From Gelidibacter salicanalis (lineage in GTDB: Bacteria > Bacteroidota > Bacteroidia > Flavobacteriales > Flavobacteriaceae): a stretch of 64,000 bases of DNA. The DNA is taken from contig NZ_JAEHJZ010000036.1 in the NCBI RefSeq assembly GCF_016469035.1, forward strand, positions 10,475 through 74,474. Direction: 5' to 3'. The notes under the pieces were generated by a model, which did not search any database, had not been told where the DNA came from, and saw only the letters and a list, made by a program, of their open reading frames with translations. This document shows, piece after piece, positions 7,672 through 16,381 of this stretch. Each line of letters starts with the position of its first letter. The first letter of the stretch is position 1. Both the position numbers and the translations under genes were made by a program.

Positions 7672-8093
7672 AATCGCGCTTTGTTAAAGATTAGCTTTCT
7701 GTCAATGGGTCTGGAATACCACGATAAAATTGTCAAGACCAAAAGTAGCAGTGGCGGTAAAATATTATCTATGGTATTGCCAACCGCAAGATGTGAAATT
7801 ATAGCTCCGGACATCACAAAGAAAAAACCGGCATAAGCCCATTCCTTTAATAGAGGGAATTTGGGTACTAGCACGACTATAACTCCCAAAATTTTCCATA
7901 TGCCGAGTAGGGTCATCAAATAAATCGGGTATCCCAAATTGGTGAAATTCTCAACTTCTTCATTCATTTGAATCAATTGTACAATTCCGGTAGAGACCAT
8001 TCCCAATGCGAGCCAGATGGTAGCAACCCAATAGACGATTTTGCCTGTCCGCCCGGCAGTCGGGTTTCTTTTTGCCATAAAATCAGTTTTCAA
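7668..8093 (-). CDS. DoxX-like membrane protein
   Basis: A 141-aa integral membrane protein with four hydrophobic segments (about residues 20-42, 57-80, 85-105 and 108-127) and the DoxX-like pattern in WLALGMVSTGIVQLIQ and LGIWKILGVIVVLVP (K-I-L-G). DoxX-type proteins sit in the cytoplasmic membrane and are often tied to oxidative or electrophile stress. A second ATG five codons in is an alternative start. It overlaps the DUF1801 gene downstream by 4 bp and directly abuts the NTF2-like gene upstream. Confidence 0.88.
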   Translation of the reverse strand: MKTDFMAKRNPTAGRTGKIVYWVATIWLALGMVSTGIVQLIQMNEEVENFTNLGYPIYLMTLLGIWKILGVIVVLVPKFPLLKEWAYAGFFFVMSGAIISHLAVGNTIDNILPPLLLLVLTILSWYSRPIDRKLIFNKARL

Positions 8094-8465
8094 TTATACC
8101 TTTTCAGTCACAACTGCAAGATTGTTTATTATTTTCCACGCGTTATCTGAATCTAACACCAGCGAATTGTAAGAAATGAAATCATATTTTGAACTTTCAA
8201 TCCGTAATTTTACAGAAGCAATAATTCCGCTTTGGTCGATTTGCTCAATGTTCATCTTTCTTGATACACCGCCAAAATCGCCACTTTTAATCTTTTCTAA
8301 GTACTCTTCCTTATTGATTATGGTAACTCCCTGCGTCCCCATAAATCCGTTATTGGTTACTCTGAAATCCTTATGAAGCACTTGATCTAAAAGTGTAACA
8401 TCACTGGTATCGCCTCCATTTACAAAGTTTGTTATGGCTTGCTTTATTCTTTTGGTCTGGTTCAT
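8094..8465 (-). CDS. NTF2-like (lumazine-binding-type) protein
   Basis: A 123-aa cone-fold protein. It starts RIKQAITNFVNGGDTSDVTLLDQVLHKDFRVTNNGFMG, which is the usual opening of the small NTF2-like group annotated as putative lumazine-binding, and ends SYNSLVLDSDNAWKIINNLAVVTEK. It is cytoplasmic, with no catalytic signature. It overlaps the SRPBCC gene upstream by 4 bp (8462-8465) and is followed at once by DoxX, so it belongs to the second ArsR operon. Ligand unknown. Confidence 0.85.
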   Translation of the reverse strand: MNQTKRIKQAITNFVNGGDTSDVTLLDQVLHKDFRVTNNGFMGTQGVTIINKEEYLEKIKSGDFGGVSRKMNIEQIDQSGIIASVKLRIESSKYDFISYNSLVLDSDNAWKIINNLAVVTEKV

Positions 8466-8953
8466 ACTTTTTTTATTATTTCTTCTAATTTATTATGAGC
8501 CATATTCAAACCTTGTGCAAAAGGCTTTTTTAACAATTCGTTGCGTATTTCGACCGATTTAAAAATGACATGCATTGTCAATTTGCTCGTTTCATCTGTT
8601 AGCGATTTAAAATCCAGAAATTCAAGCTGGGCGGGAAGGGAGAACACATCCATTTCAAAGGTTCGAACAATGGATGTATTCGGAATGAACCCGTGAAATG
8701 TGCCTTTACCGTTAAAGATCACATCTCCTTTTGGGTTACGCTTTTCAAAGTGGTACTTTCCATATTGCTTGAATTCAAACTCAATAAGGTCACTGCCCAT
8801 CCATTGTGCGAATAAATCCTTATCCACAAAAGCATTATAAAGCGATTCAACTGGTAAATCAAAATGTCGAGTAATCTGTATTTCTTGTTTGCCATCTTCT
8901 GCAAACACTTTAGTTTTCTGTTCCATACTATTTCGGTCGGTTTTTTTACTCAC
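8462..8953 (-). CDS. SRPBCC (AHSA1-like) domain protein
   Basis: A 163-aa SRPBCC protein: IQITRHFDLPVESLYNAFVDKDLFAQWMGSDLIEFEF is the AHSA1 opening, a central H-F-E-K-R-N-P strand follows, then the GFIPNTSIVRTFEMD strand and a C-terminal helix (FAQGLNMAHNKLEEIIKKV). An internal ATG at 8926 could be the true start. It directly follows the ArsR gene (12-bp gap), which is the standard ArsR-SRPBCC pairing of this family. The ligand or client is unknown. Confidence 0.87.
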   Translation of the reverse strand: MSKKTDRNSMEQKTKVFAEDGKQEIQITRHFDLPVESLYNAFVDKDLFAQWMGSDLIEFEFKQYGKYHFEKRNPKGDVIFNGKGTFHGFIPNTSIVRTFEMDVFSLPAQLEFLDFKSLTDETSKLTMHVIFKSVEIRNELLKKPFAQGLNMAHNKLEEIIKKV

Positions 8954-8965
8954 TTGGTACTTATT

Positions 8966-9325
8966 TTATTTTTTGTGTTCGTGACCCGAGCCTTTAAGGC
9001 GAACGGATGAAATAATCTTCGATTTCATAATAGATTCCAGGTTATCAAATCTTTTGTCCCATAGTTGTCTAAATGGCTCGATAAAGTCAGCTATGTCTTT
9101 CATTCCGTTTGGATTTAGACGATAGTATATTTCCCTACCTGTTTGTTCCTGTTCGAGAATTTGACACTCTGCGAGGATTTGGATATGCTTGGAAATTGTT
9201 TGCCGAGATGAATCAAAATTTTCAGCTATAGCTGTCGGTGTCATCGCTTGCATAGCGACCAACGTAATAATCGCTCTTCGAGTGGGGTCGGAAATAGCTT
9301 GGAAAACATCTCTTCTTAATTTCAT
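8966..9325 (-). CDS. ArsR-family winged-helix regulator
   Basis: About 119 aa from ATG 9325. A start at 9358 is possible on paper, but it would lie inside the promoter's -7 region, so 9325 is preferred. The HTH reads [17 protein letters not shown] then [25 protein letters not shown], with the wing [13 protein letters not shown]-like stretch (here [13 protein letters not shown]). There are no metal-sensing cysteines in the recognition helix. It leads an operon of SRPBCC, NTF2-like, DoxX and two DUF1801 genes. The palindrome 4 bp upstream of the ATG suggests autorepression. Confidence 0.92.
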   Translation of the reverse strand: MKLRRDVFQAISDPTRRAIITLVAMQAMTPTAIAENFDSSRQTISKHIQILAECQILEQEQTGREIYYRLNPNGMKDIADFIEPFRQLWDKRFDNLESIMKSKIISSVRLKGSGHEHKK

Positions 9326-9328
9326 TTC

Positions 9329-9374
9329 GCAGTTATTTGACTGCAAATATATATGCAATCATTTAACTGCGCAA
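9329..9374 (-). promoter_or_regulatory. ArsR-type promoter/operator with two 16-bp palindromes
   Basis: On the minus strand a TTG (9372-9374) and TATATTTG (9344-9351) are 20 bp apart. One palindrome (9355-9370, GCAATCATTTAACTGC) fills the spacer, and another (9329-9344, GCAGTTATTTGACTGC) covers the start region. The layout is the same in register as that at 6446-6495, but the half-site sequence differs (GCAGTTA instead of GCGTAACTT), so the two ArsR proteins probably do not cross-regulate. Confidence 0.72.
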
Positions 9375-9512
9375 AATTTAGACCTATTTTTTTAAGATTT
9401 GAGCTTTCTTAAATTCAAAAATATTGATTTGATTTCCAAAAAGGACTGAAGTAAAATTTCTTTCAAATTTTGGACAACCTCTATAAACATATCCTTCATA
9501 ATTTCATTTCTA

Positions 9513-10145
9513 TTATTGTAAACCATTAAAAATCGATAACGCAATGGCAACTATATTCTCTTTCACTCCAAGATGCCGTACTTCATCCCAATTACTCAAA
9601 AACCCCAATTCCAAGAGTATAGAGGGACAATAATTAATAGTTTCCCGTAGCACCTGAAAATTCGCAAACTTCACACCTCTACTTTCATATCCCAACTTTT
9701 TATTAAATGCAACCTGGGCCTGGTAAGCAAGCCAAGTAGAATCATCCGAATATTGTGAAGTGGCATTTACCACATACACTTCAACTCCTCTAGCGTTCGG
9801 ATTATTGGAGTGATTGCAATGTAGCGAAACGAACAAATCAGCATTCAAAGCTTTGGCAAGTCTAGTTCTATCCGATAGGGGAATAAGCGTATCGCCGTAC
9901 CTGGTCAAATAAATGTCCATTGGTGTTTCTGAATTTTCGTTAAGGCTCAAAATTTCCTGAGCAATCTCCAATACAGCATCCTTTTCTTGGATGCCATTTA
10001 TTCCGATAGCACCGGAATCTTTTCCACCGTGTCCAACATCAATTACAATTCGTTTTTTGGTTGTCGTTTCCTGCCCAAAAATGATACACATTTTTAAGAG
10101 CAAAATCATAAAACAGACGTTTTTGAGCGCTTTTCTCATTTTCAA
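9513..10145 (-). CDS. N-acetylmuramoyl-L-alanine amidase (Amidase_3), exported
   Basis: A 210-aa peptidoglycan hydrolase that cleaves the amide bond between muramic acid and the stem peptide. It has a signal peptide (residues 1-24, ending FGQ). The zinc-amidase signature is complete: VIDVGHGGKDSGA (His), QEKDAVLEIA (Glu), LFVSLHCNHS (His), and ILLELGFLSN (catalytic Glu). It lies directly next to the tra operon, on the opposite strand. Conjugation systems carry such enzymes to open the wall for the transfer channel, so it may belong to the element. It could also be an ordinary cell-wall amidase that marks its edge. Confidence 0.93.
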   Translation of the reverse strand: MKMRKALKNVCFMILLLKMCIIFGQETTTKKRIVIDVGHGGKDSGAIGINGIQEKDAVLEIAQEILSLNENSETPMDIYLTRYGDTLIPLSDRTRLAKALNADLFVSLHCNHSNNPNARGVEVYVVNATSQYSDDSTWLAYQAQVAFNKKLGYESRGVKFANFQVLRETINYCPSILLELGFLSNWDEVRHLGVKENIVAIALSIFNGLQ

Positions 10146-10328
10146 TTTTCAGGTTATCAACAACTTCCTTGCAAAAATCCATAGCATTTGAGGCAAACTA
10201 ATAGCAAATAAATTCAATTGAATTCAAATAATATTTTATTTACAAATATTTGATTATCAGTTATTTATAAGCAAATATATGTATATTTCCAATAACGAAA
10301 ACAACACAAATTTTTAAACCGTTCCGTT

Positions 10329-10616
10329 ATGAAAAAATCAATCTTTTGCGCAGTATTTCTTTCACACCTCTCAACATCACTTTTTGCCCAGATTGGAGGT
10401 ATTGAAAATTCCGTTAATGATGTTTCCAACACCATCAGAACCATTTTTCCCATCATTTTGGGGGTTATTTTCCTTATAGGTTTCCTATTTAATGCAGGAC
10501 ACTTCTTTGGCGAAAACGCTGACCTTAAAAAAGGGATTACAAGAGTTCTTGTATTCGTTTTAATTGCGGGTGCAGTCGTTGGCATATTTACTTATCTCAT
10601 TGGAATCGTTGTTTAG
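10329..10616 (+). CDS. traE: Conjugation protein TraE-like (DUF4134)
   Basis: A 95-aa protein with a signal-peptide-like start (KKSIFCAVFLSHLSTSLFAQ), IGGIENSVNDVSNTIRTIFP, and two membrane segments (about 37-58 and 70-92). It matches the DUF4134 family that opens the transfer operon of Bacteroides conjugative elements (TraE in CTnDOT naming), a small pilin-like or VirB2-like membrane protein. It starts a compact operon: traF begins 36 bp on. In that gap a short hairpin, CCCTCATCGAGGG (10622-10634), may tune expression between the two. Confidence 0.88.
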   Translation: MKKSIFCAVFLSHLSTSLFAQIGGIENSVNDVSNTIRTIFPIILGVIFLIGFLFNAGHFFGENADLKKGITRVLVFVLIAGAVVGIFTYLIGIVV

Positions 10617-10652
10617 ATGAACCCTCATCGAGGGCTATAGTACCAAAACTGT

Positions 10653-10937
10653 ATGAAGACATTCGAGATCTATAAAAACATCAGGAAACGGGCGGTTATT
10701 TTTGGACTGCCCATTTCCCTGTTTGCACTAATGATGGTGTCCATACTTGCTTCGCTATTGGTCATCATCTTCTCATTCAGCTTCGGGATGATTATAGGGA
10801 TATTGATCTTTAATGCGGCGCTCTACATCACATTGATTCGGATTACGAACCGTCCACAACTTTTTCAGATGGCCAAGGCCTTTCCAAGTATCATCAGTAA
10901 CAAACAAAATTCAGGCCTCGATTATGAACAAGATTAA
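10653..10937 (+). CDS. traF: Conjugation protein TraF-like (DUF4133)
   Basis: A 94-aa membrane protein: IYKNIRKRAVIFGLPISLFALMMVSILASLLVIIFSFSFGMIIG, with two close transmembrane segments (about 16-40 and 40-62) and a cytoplasmic tail ending GLDYEQD. It matches DUF4133 (TraF of Bacteroides elements), a VirB3-like partner of the ATPase TraG. Its 3' end overlaps the traG start by 14 bp, as expected for coupled VirB3/VirB4 proteins. Confidence 0.88.
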   Translation: MKTFEIYKNIRKRAVIFGLPISLFALMMVSILASLLVIIFSFSFGMIIGILIFNAALYITLIRITNRPQLFQMAKAFPSIISNKQNSGLDYEQD

Positions 10938-13326
10938 CCTTTCGGCATATCAACCCATTGCGGATATTCAGGACCATATCGTGTTTGCCAACAATGGCAA
11001 TGTAATTTTGTGCTATGAAGGAAATCTGCCAGAAATCTATTCACTGTCCGAAAAGGACTTTGAGGATATACATGGTGCTTGGTTTCAGGCTATAAAATCA
11101 TTGCCTGTTGCCACTGTGGTTCACAAACAGGATGTCTATCTGAAGAAATCCTATTCATCGGAACAACTTCCGAATACCACCTTTCTGGAAAAAGCCACAC
11201 ACCAACACTTCAAAGATCGTGGCTATATTGAACACAAGTGTTATCTGTTCTTTATTCTGACCAAGAACAAAGCACTCAACAACCCCAAATATGTCAATCC
11301 ATTCCGAAAAACATCAAAGGGAATTGTACTGGAACTGGATGACACCGTTAAAAGTTTTGAAAACGCCGTAAGCGACTCCGTTTCCTTTATTAACAATAGC
11401 CGAAAAATGACGTTCCTTCCCCTTGTAGCGGAAGATATTTTACAGCTTACAAGTGGCTATTTCAATGGCTTTAATATAGATTTTGACACCGATATTTTAC
11501 TGGATAAGAAAAGCGTCACAATTGGTGAAAACCATTTTGATGCCCTGGCCATCAATAGCGAACTGTGCTTTGGCGAAAGTGTACAGAGTAGCAAGACCAA
11601 TGGGAAATTCACTTCTGACGACTTCGTATTTCATCAAGGGTTTATTGATGGTTTAGGGCTTACGCTCAATGAGAACCACATCGTTAACCAGATCCTGTAT
11701 TTGGATGACAAACAAAAATGGCGCACGCTGCTCGATAAGAAAATCGAGGAACTGAACAAAAGTTCCAATTTTGGCTCGCAGAACAAAGTTGTTCTTGGCA
11801 AAATCCAACACATCCTTGACCAGATTAATGCCGATGATAATTCGCGCATTATCCGTGGTCATCTCAATATCATTTATTGGGATAAAAATCCAGAAAATTT
11901 AACTCGGATAGGTTCTAAAATCAAGACTGAATTCAAAGAATTGGATATCATCCCCTACTATCCAAGAGGCGAAGAACGAAAGAACTATATACTGAACAGT
12001 TATTGCTGCTTTTCTTCAAATTTCTCAAATAATGATCTATATGTTACCGATTTAAAACACGCCTTGTGTCTGTTCATCAATAATACCAATTACAAATCGG
12101 ACCCTACAGGAATTATTTTCAACGATAGAGAACACAACATCCCTGTCTTAAAAGATGTTTGGGATGACCGTAAGAAACGCATCAAAGCCCGGAACTTTGC
12201 CATATTCGCTCCGACAGGCGAGGGCAAATCCTTTCTGGCGAATAATATCCTGCGTCAATATTTTGAAAGTGGCGTTCGTCTGGTCATTATCGACTTGGGG
12301 AGCTCATATACGAAATTCGCAAAATTGTATCCTGAACAGTATACGGTACTTCGTTATGAGAGTGGAAAGAATTTGGGCATCAACCCATTCTACATCAGCA
12401 ATCCTGACGACCTTGCACCAGAACGATTAGAAGACCTATCCGTGTTTCTTTTTGAATTGTTTGCCTTGGATTTAAAAGTCACCAAGGCACAATCAGTTTC
12501 CGTCAAAAAAATCCTGCGTCACTATTATGATAGCACTTCAGAAAACCATTCTTTGGAAGGTTTCTACAATTTTATAGAAAGGAATCAGGAAGATCTTCTG
12601 AACACTCTTAAAATCCATCCCGACTATTTTAATGTCACAAGCTTTTTGCATGTGATGTCCGAGTACGTCGGCGATGGCCTCTATAGTTTTCTGTTTGAAG
12701 TTAGCGAAGACCAGACCTATAAAATCGAGGATAAACGTTTGATCGTTTTTGAACTCGATGAAGTCAAGGACAACAAGGAAATTCTGTCCGTAATGTTGAA
12801 GCTGATCAAATCAGCAATCCAACGAACTATATGGAAAAATCGCGCTGAAAAAGGCATCATCCTCTTTGATGAATTTGCCAAACAACTGAAGTTCGAAAAT
12901 GTTCTGGAAAGCGTAGAATTCTATTATCAAGCCATTCGTAAACAAAATGGTGCGATTGGGATTATTCTGCAATCCATCAATCAGCTTCCAAACAATACCA
13001 CATCCGCAAGCATTCTTGAAAACACCCAGGTAATTTATAGTCTGAACAATGAAAAAGGCTATGATGAACTTGTCAAAAGGCTCAACCTCTCCAGTCACGA
13101 TCTCAACCAATTAAAATCCATCAAGAACAATCTTTCCGGTCCACGGAAGTATACCGAGATGTTCATCAAAATTGGAAAGGAAAGCAACATTTTTAGGCTT
13201 GAAGTTCCCAAGGAAGTTTATGCAGCTTATTTGACCGATGGACAGGAAAACGAGGCCATAATGGCAATTTATAAAAAGACCAATAATATGGAATTGGCAA
13301 TTAAAGAATTCACATCTAAATCCTAA
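10924..13326 (+). CDS. traG: Conjugation ATPase TraG (VirB4-like)
   Basis: An 800-aa ATPase that energises the type IV secretion channel on the cytoplasmic side. The N-terminal half (about 1-400) is the CagE/VirB4 domain. Walker A is at residues 429-436 (APTGEGKS) and Walker B at about 643-651 (GIILFDEFA), followed by a sensor stretch around AIGIILQSINQLPNN. The length fits TraG of Bacteroides CTns. It overlaps traF by 14 bp and is 4 bp from traI. No frameshift or internal stop is seen, so the motor of the system looks intact. Confidence 0.94.
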   Translation: MNKINLSAYQPIADIQDHIVFANNGNVILCYEGNLPEIYSLSEKDFEDIHGAWFQAIKSLPVATVVHKQDVYLKKSYSSEQLPNTTFLEKATHQHFKDRGYIEHKCYLFFILTKNKALNNPKYVNPFRKTSKGIVLELDDTVKSFENAVSDSVSFINNSRKMTFLPLVAEDILQLTSGYFNGFNIDFDTDILLDKKSVTIGENHFDALAINSELCFGESVQSSKTNGKFTSDDFVFHQGFIDGLGLTLNENHIVNQILYLDDKQKWRTLLDKKIEELNKSSNFGSQNKVVLGKIQHILDQINADDNSRIIRGHLNIIYWDKNPENLTRIGSKIKTEFKELDIIPYYPRGEERKNYILNSYCCFSSNFSNNDLYVTDLKHALCLFINNTNYKSDPTGIIFNDREHNIPVLKDVWDDRKKRIKARNFAIFAPTGEGKSFLANNILRQYFESGVRLVIIDLGSSYTKFAKLYPEQYTVLRYESGKNLGINPFYISNPDDLAPERLEDLSVFLFELFALDLKVTKAQSVSVKKILRHYYDSTSENHSLEGFYNFIERNQEDLLNTLKIHPDYFNVTSFLHVMSEYVGDGLYSFLFEVSEDQTYKIEDKRLIVFELDEVKDNKEILSVMLKLIKSAIQRTIWKNRAEKGIILFDEFAKQLKFENVLESVEFYYQAIRKQNGAIGIILQSINQLPNNTTSASILENTQVIYSLNNEKGYDELVKRLNLSSHDLNQLKSIKNNLSGPRKYTEMFIKIGKESNIFRLEVPKEVYAAYLTDGQENEAIMAIYKKTNNMELAIKEFTSKS

Positions 13327-13330
13327 TACT

Positions 13331-13963
13331 ATGAAAAACGCAATGAAAATTCAGGAACACTTTAACAATAGAAAGGTTGTGGGTAAAACAAAAACAGCAA
13401 CGCTGATAATTATACTCATTATATCTTTTTTATTGCCTGCACGCGCTGCGTGCCAGGGAATGCCCACGTATGACAACACCAATTTTATCAGCTTGGTAAA
13501 ACAATTGATAGAATCCGGCAAGCAGACCGCAAATATTATCAAGACCGTAGAGTTCTTAAAAACACAAAAGGAAAACATTGAAAAGGTCAATGATGTGGTC
13601 AAGCAATTAAACGCAGTACGTGAAATTGGAAGGAACAACCAACGTCTGATTAGTGTGATGCAAAATGACTTGAGAGACATTTTAGACAGTCCTTTCATAA
13701 AACCTGATGAAGTAGCAAGGGTGTCACAATCATTCACTGTGATCGTTGAAAACTCGTTGGATACCCTGGATTTTATAGACGAAATTCTATCGAGCGATTA
13801 TCTAAAAATGACCGATGCGGAACGTACAGCAATTCTAAAAGAAAAAGAACTGGAATCTAGGGAGATGGTATCCAATATTACCACTAAAACCAAACGCTAC
13901 AGGGATATCATTTCATTTCGGAAAATGCAGGACAAAATCAATAACCGCGAAACCGAATATTGA
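13331..13963 (+). CDS. traI: Conjugation protein TraI-like (DUF4141), exported
   Basis: A 210-aa protein with a signal peptide (about residues 20-42, LIIILIISFLLPARAACQ) and a long helical body (VEFLKTQKENIEKVNDVVKQL...EILSSDYLKMTDAERTAIL). It matches DUF4141, TraI of Bacteroides elements, a periplasmic VirB5-like component. An internal ATG five residues in could be used. It lies 4 bp after traG and overlaps traJ by 4 bp (ATGA-like junction), consistent with coupled translation. Confidence 0.85.
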   Translation: MKNAMKIQEHFNNRKVVGKTKTATLIIILIISFLLPARAACQGMPTYDNTNFISLVKQLIESGKQTANIIKTVEFLKTQKENIEKVNDVVKQLNAVREIGRNNQRLISVMQNDLRDILDSPFIKPDEVARVSQSFTVIVENSLDTLDFIDEILSSDYLKMTDAERTAILKEKELESREMVSNITTKTKRYRDIISFRKMQDKINNRETEY

Positions 13964-14808
13964 AGATGACCGCAACTTTCATTTTAGGAATAGGATTGGA
14001 ATACATCGATACGGTTTTCCAAACGATACAGAACAGCAGCTTCTCGCAGTACACCATTGCGGGAATGAAGACCCTTGCTGTACTATTTTTTCTGGTCAAT
14101 ATCCTCAAAAAATACAATGAAGGTGTTGCCGATAAGGACGGCTATACTTGGGGATTGACTCCAGGAGAACTCGCAAAGAATTTTGCAATAGTAATATTGG
14201 TCATATTCTCAACTCAAGTATTAGGGTTCTTTGATGGTATTCTGGTCGCAATTGAAGGACAATACCGTGCCACCGCTCCTGCTTTACTTCCCTTGCAATT
14301 ACAGGACCTTCCAATAGAAGAAGACATAAATCTTTTTGATGTCGCAAAAAATGCGATGAGTTTACTTTATGAAGCATTGATAACGCCGCTATATGGTTTC
14401 AAGATATTGGCTTTTATAATCAGTCTCTTTCTTTGGATTTTAGACTTATTTATTTACCCGCTGTTTTTAGCCGAGCGCTATTTTCTACTGGGAATTATGC
14501 AAGCGTTTTTTCCATTGGTCATTAGCTTGGCCGTATTTGAAAAATTCCGATCACTTGCCTATTCTTTTTTCAAGTTGTACGCGGCGGTTTATATGCTGGT
14601 ACCAGCCTTCTTTTTGGTCAACATATTTATCAACGCCATCTATACCGAAATCAATACCAATTTTTGGCAAAATCTGTTTGGAACTGATGCAGGACAAGGC
14701 TTTTTTGCTCCTGTGGTGCAACTGGGCTCTGTTTTTTTTATAGTATTTCTGAAGTTCAAATTATACAGTCGTGCCACATCGTTCACGCTCAGATTGTTTA
14801 ATAGCTAA
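13960..14808 (+). CDS. traJ: Conjugation membrane protein TraJ (VirB6-like)
   Basis: A 282-aa polytopic inner-membrane protein with hydrophobic segments around residues 24-42, 65-90, 135-170, 180-200 and 215-235 and near the C-terminus. It matches the Bacteroidetes TraJ family, the VirB6-like core of the channel. It overlaps traI by 4 bp, and traK starts 10 bp downstream. Phrases such as FFDGILVAIEGQYRATAPALLP and IYPLFLAERYFLLGIMQAFFPL fit this family. No defect was noticed. Confidence 0.88.
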   Translation: MKMTATFILGIGLEYIDTVFQTIQNSSFSQYTIAGMKTLAVLFFLVNILKKYNEGVADKDGYTWGLTPGELAKNFAIVILVIFSTQVLGFFDGILVAIEGQYRATAPALLPLQLQDLPIEEDINLFDVAKNAMSLLYEALITPLYGFKILAFIISLFLWILDLFIYPLFLAERYFLLGIMQAFFPLVISLAVFEKFRSLAYSFFKLYAAVYMLVPAFFLVNIFINAIYTEINTNFWQNLFGTDAGQGFFAPVVQLGSVFFIVFLKFKLYSRATSFTLRLFNS

Positions 14809-14818
14809 ATCAATTCAA

Positions 14819-15442
14819 ATGAAAACTCCGTACATAAATATATATAGCGTTCTAAAGTTAAACCGGCTCATAGTTTTAACTGCCATCGTTTGTGCTTTGT
14901 TATCCAGCACCTTTTCACTTTGGATGGCTTTTACGACCAATAAAAATGCGCTCAACAGTGCGTTTGCCATCAATACCGACGGCAGTATCATTCCGCTAAA
15001 ACTCGTTTCCCAAAAGGAAAATTTCACTGTAGAAGCATTGGCACATTTAGAACAGTTCCACAATTATTTCTATAACATTGATGCCAGCAATTATGAACGG
15101 AACTTAAAAAAAGCACTTTGGTTAGGGAATAGTTCCGTGGACAACCTCTATCGTCAGAAAAAAGCGGATGGCGTCTATAATCGATTGTTACAATATTCAT
15201 TGGTTCAAAAAGTCCTCAACATTGATTCCAATCTAAATGAGGAGCATGGAACATATAGTTTCATGACCACAACCATTTTTGAAATCAACAGAGGCGTCAT
15301 AACTGACACCTATGAATTGGTCTCCACAGGAAACCTGATCATGGTTGACCGGAACTTCCCCAACAATCCACACGGATTATTGATTACCGATTACTTCGAA
15401 AACACTTTAAAAAAAATTCAAAATGAAAATAGAAAAAAATAA
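14819..15442 (+). CDS. traK: Conjugation protein TraK (VirB8-like)
   Basis: About 207 aa from the ATG at 14819, after the traJ stop; the longer frame to 14771 would run inside traJ. It has a short cytoplasmic N-terminus, one transmembrane segment (LIVLTAIVCALLSSTFSLWMAFTT, about residues 16-39) and a periplasmic domain (VEALAHLEQFHNYFYNIDASNYERNLKKALWLG), the layout of VirB8. It matches TraK of Bacteroides elements. Its 3' end overlaps traM by 20 bp, so the small traL gene that usually lies between them is absent. Confidence 0.88.
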   Translation: MKTPYINIYSVLKLNRLIVLTAIVCALLSSTFSLWMAFTTNKNALNSAFAINTDGSIIPLKLVSQKENFTVEALAHLEQFHNYFYNIDASNYERNLKKALWLGNSSVDNLYRQKKADGVYNRLLQYSLVQKVLNIDSNLNEEHGTYSFMTTTIFEINRGVITDTYELVSTGNLIMVDRNFPNNPHGLLITDYFENTLKKIQNENRKK

Positions 15443-16352
15443 AATAGTCTTTGCAGCAGTATTGGCTGTGATTTTCATTTTCCTAATTTCCTATTCTATG
15501 ATGATTATGGGAGATGACAAAAGTGAAAATGAGAACCTTAAGCAAACCTTGATCCCAGATTTGAAAGAAAACCAAAAACAGTATGATTCAAAATTGGATG
15601 CCATTAATGATTTGAAGGAAGTGCGGGAAACCAACGCACCGAGCATATACGATGAAAAATTGATTGATTCTTTGGGCTTTTATGACCCAGATTTACCACA
15701 ACGAGAAAAAGAACGCATTGTGGATAGTATTTACAACTCAGGTAAAATCCAATATTCAGAGAAACCATATCAAAACTTCGGGAAAGAGAAAGTGACTCGA
15801 AATGATAAGGAAAAAATTGATTCTGCCGAAATCAGGACAGAACAAAAAATTCAGGCCAAAGAACTTGGTTTGGAACATCAATTGTTTTTTGCCGCTTCGC
15901 CAAAGCCAAATAATAGTGCCACACTCGGCCATACCGATGAGAGCATTTACGTCGTTGTAGATGGCGATCAAACTGTAAAGGCAAATGCCCGATTAAGAAT
16001 GCGTTTGACGAAACCAGCAACAATCAACAATAGACTGATGCCAAAAAATACGCTCGTCTTCGGGTTTATCAGCTTTCAGCCCAATCGCGCTTTAATTAAT
16101 ATTGAGAATATCGATCATCATGCCACAAAACTCAAAGCTTTTGACCTACAAGATGGCAGTGAAGGCATTTATGTCGAAAATAATTTTCGCGCAGACGCCA
16201 CCAATGAAGTTCTGGATGATATCATTGGCGATATCAACATCCCATCGGTTCCGCAAGTCGGTGGAATTACCAAGATACTTAAACGGAACAATCGAAGCGT
16301 AAAAGTTACTGTTCTGAATAATTACAAATTAATTCTAAAACCAAGGCCATAG
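15423..16352 (+). CDS. traM: Conjugation protein TraM (VirB10-like)
   Basis: A 309-aa protein with an N-terminal membrane anchor (KIVFAAVLAVIFIFLISYSMMI, residues 7-28), a charged, helical stalk rich in K, E and D, and a C-terminal beta domain (ANARLRMRLTKPATINNRLMPKNTLVFGFISFQPNRALINIENI). This is the VirB10/TraM layout, spanning the envelope. It is shorter than many TraM proteins of Bacteroides CTns (over 400 aa), mainly in the stalk. It is encoded between traK (20-bp overlap) and traN (29-bp gap). Confidence 0.85.
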   Translation: MKIEKNKIVFAAVLAVIFIFLISYSMMIMGDDKSENENLKQTLIPDLKENQKQYDSKLDAINDLKEVRETNAPSIYDEKLIDSLGFYDPDLPQREKERIVDSIYNSGKIQYSEKPYQNFGKEKVTRNDKEKIDSAEIRTEQKIQAKELGLEHQLFFAASPKPNNSATLGHTDESIYVVVDGDQTVKANARLRMRLTKPATINNRLMPKNTLVFGFISFQPNRALINIENIDHHATKLKAFDLQDGSEGIYVENNFRADATNEVLDDIIGDINIPSVPQVGGITKILKRNNRSVKVTVLNNYKLILKPRP

Positions 16353-16381
16353 CCCTATTAGATATTTAAAATCTGACTCTT

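Noticed and set aside
10211-10224. Palindrome AATTCAATTGAATT upstream of the tra operon
   Set aside because: Low-complexity AT-rich sequence; palindromes of this kind are expected by chance here.
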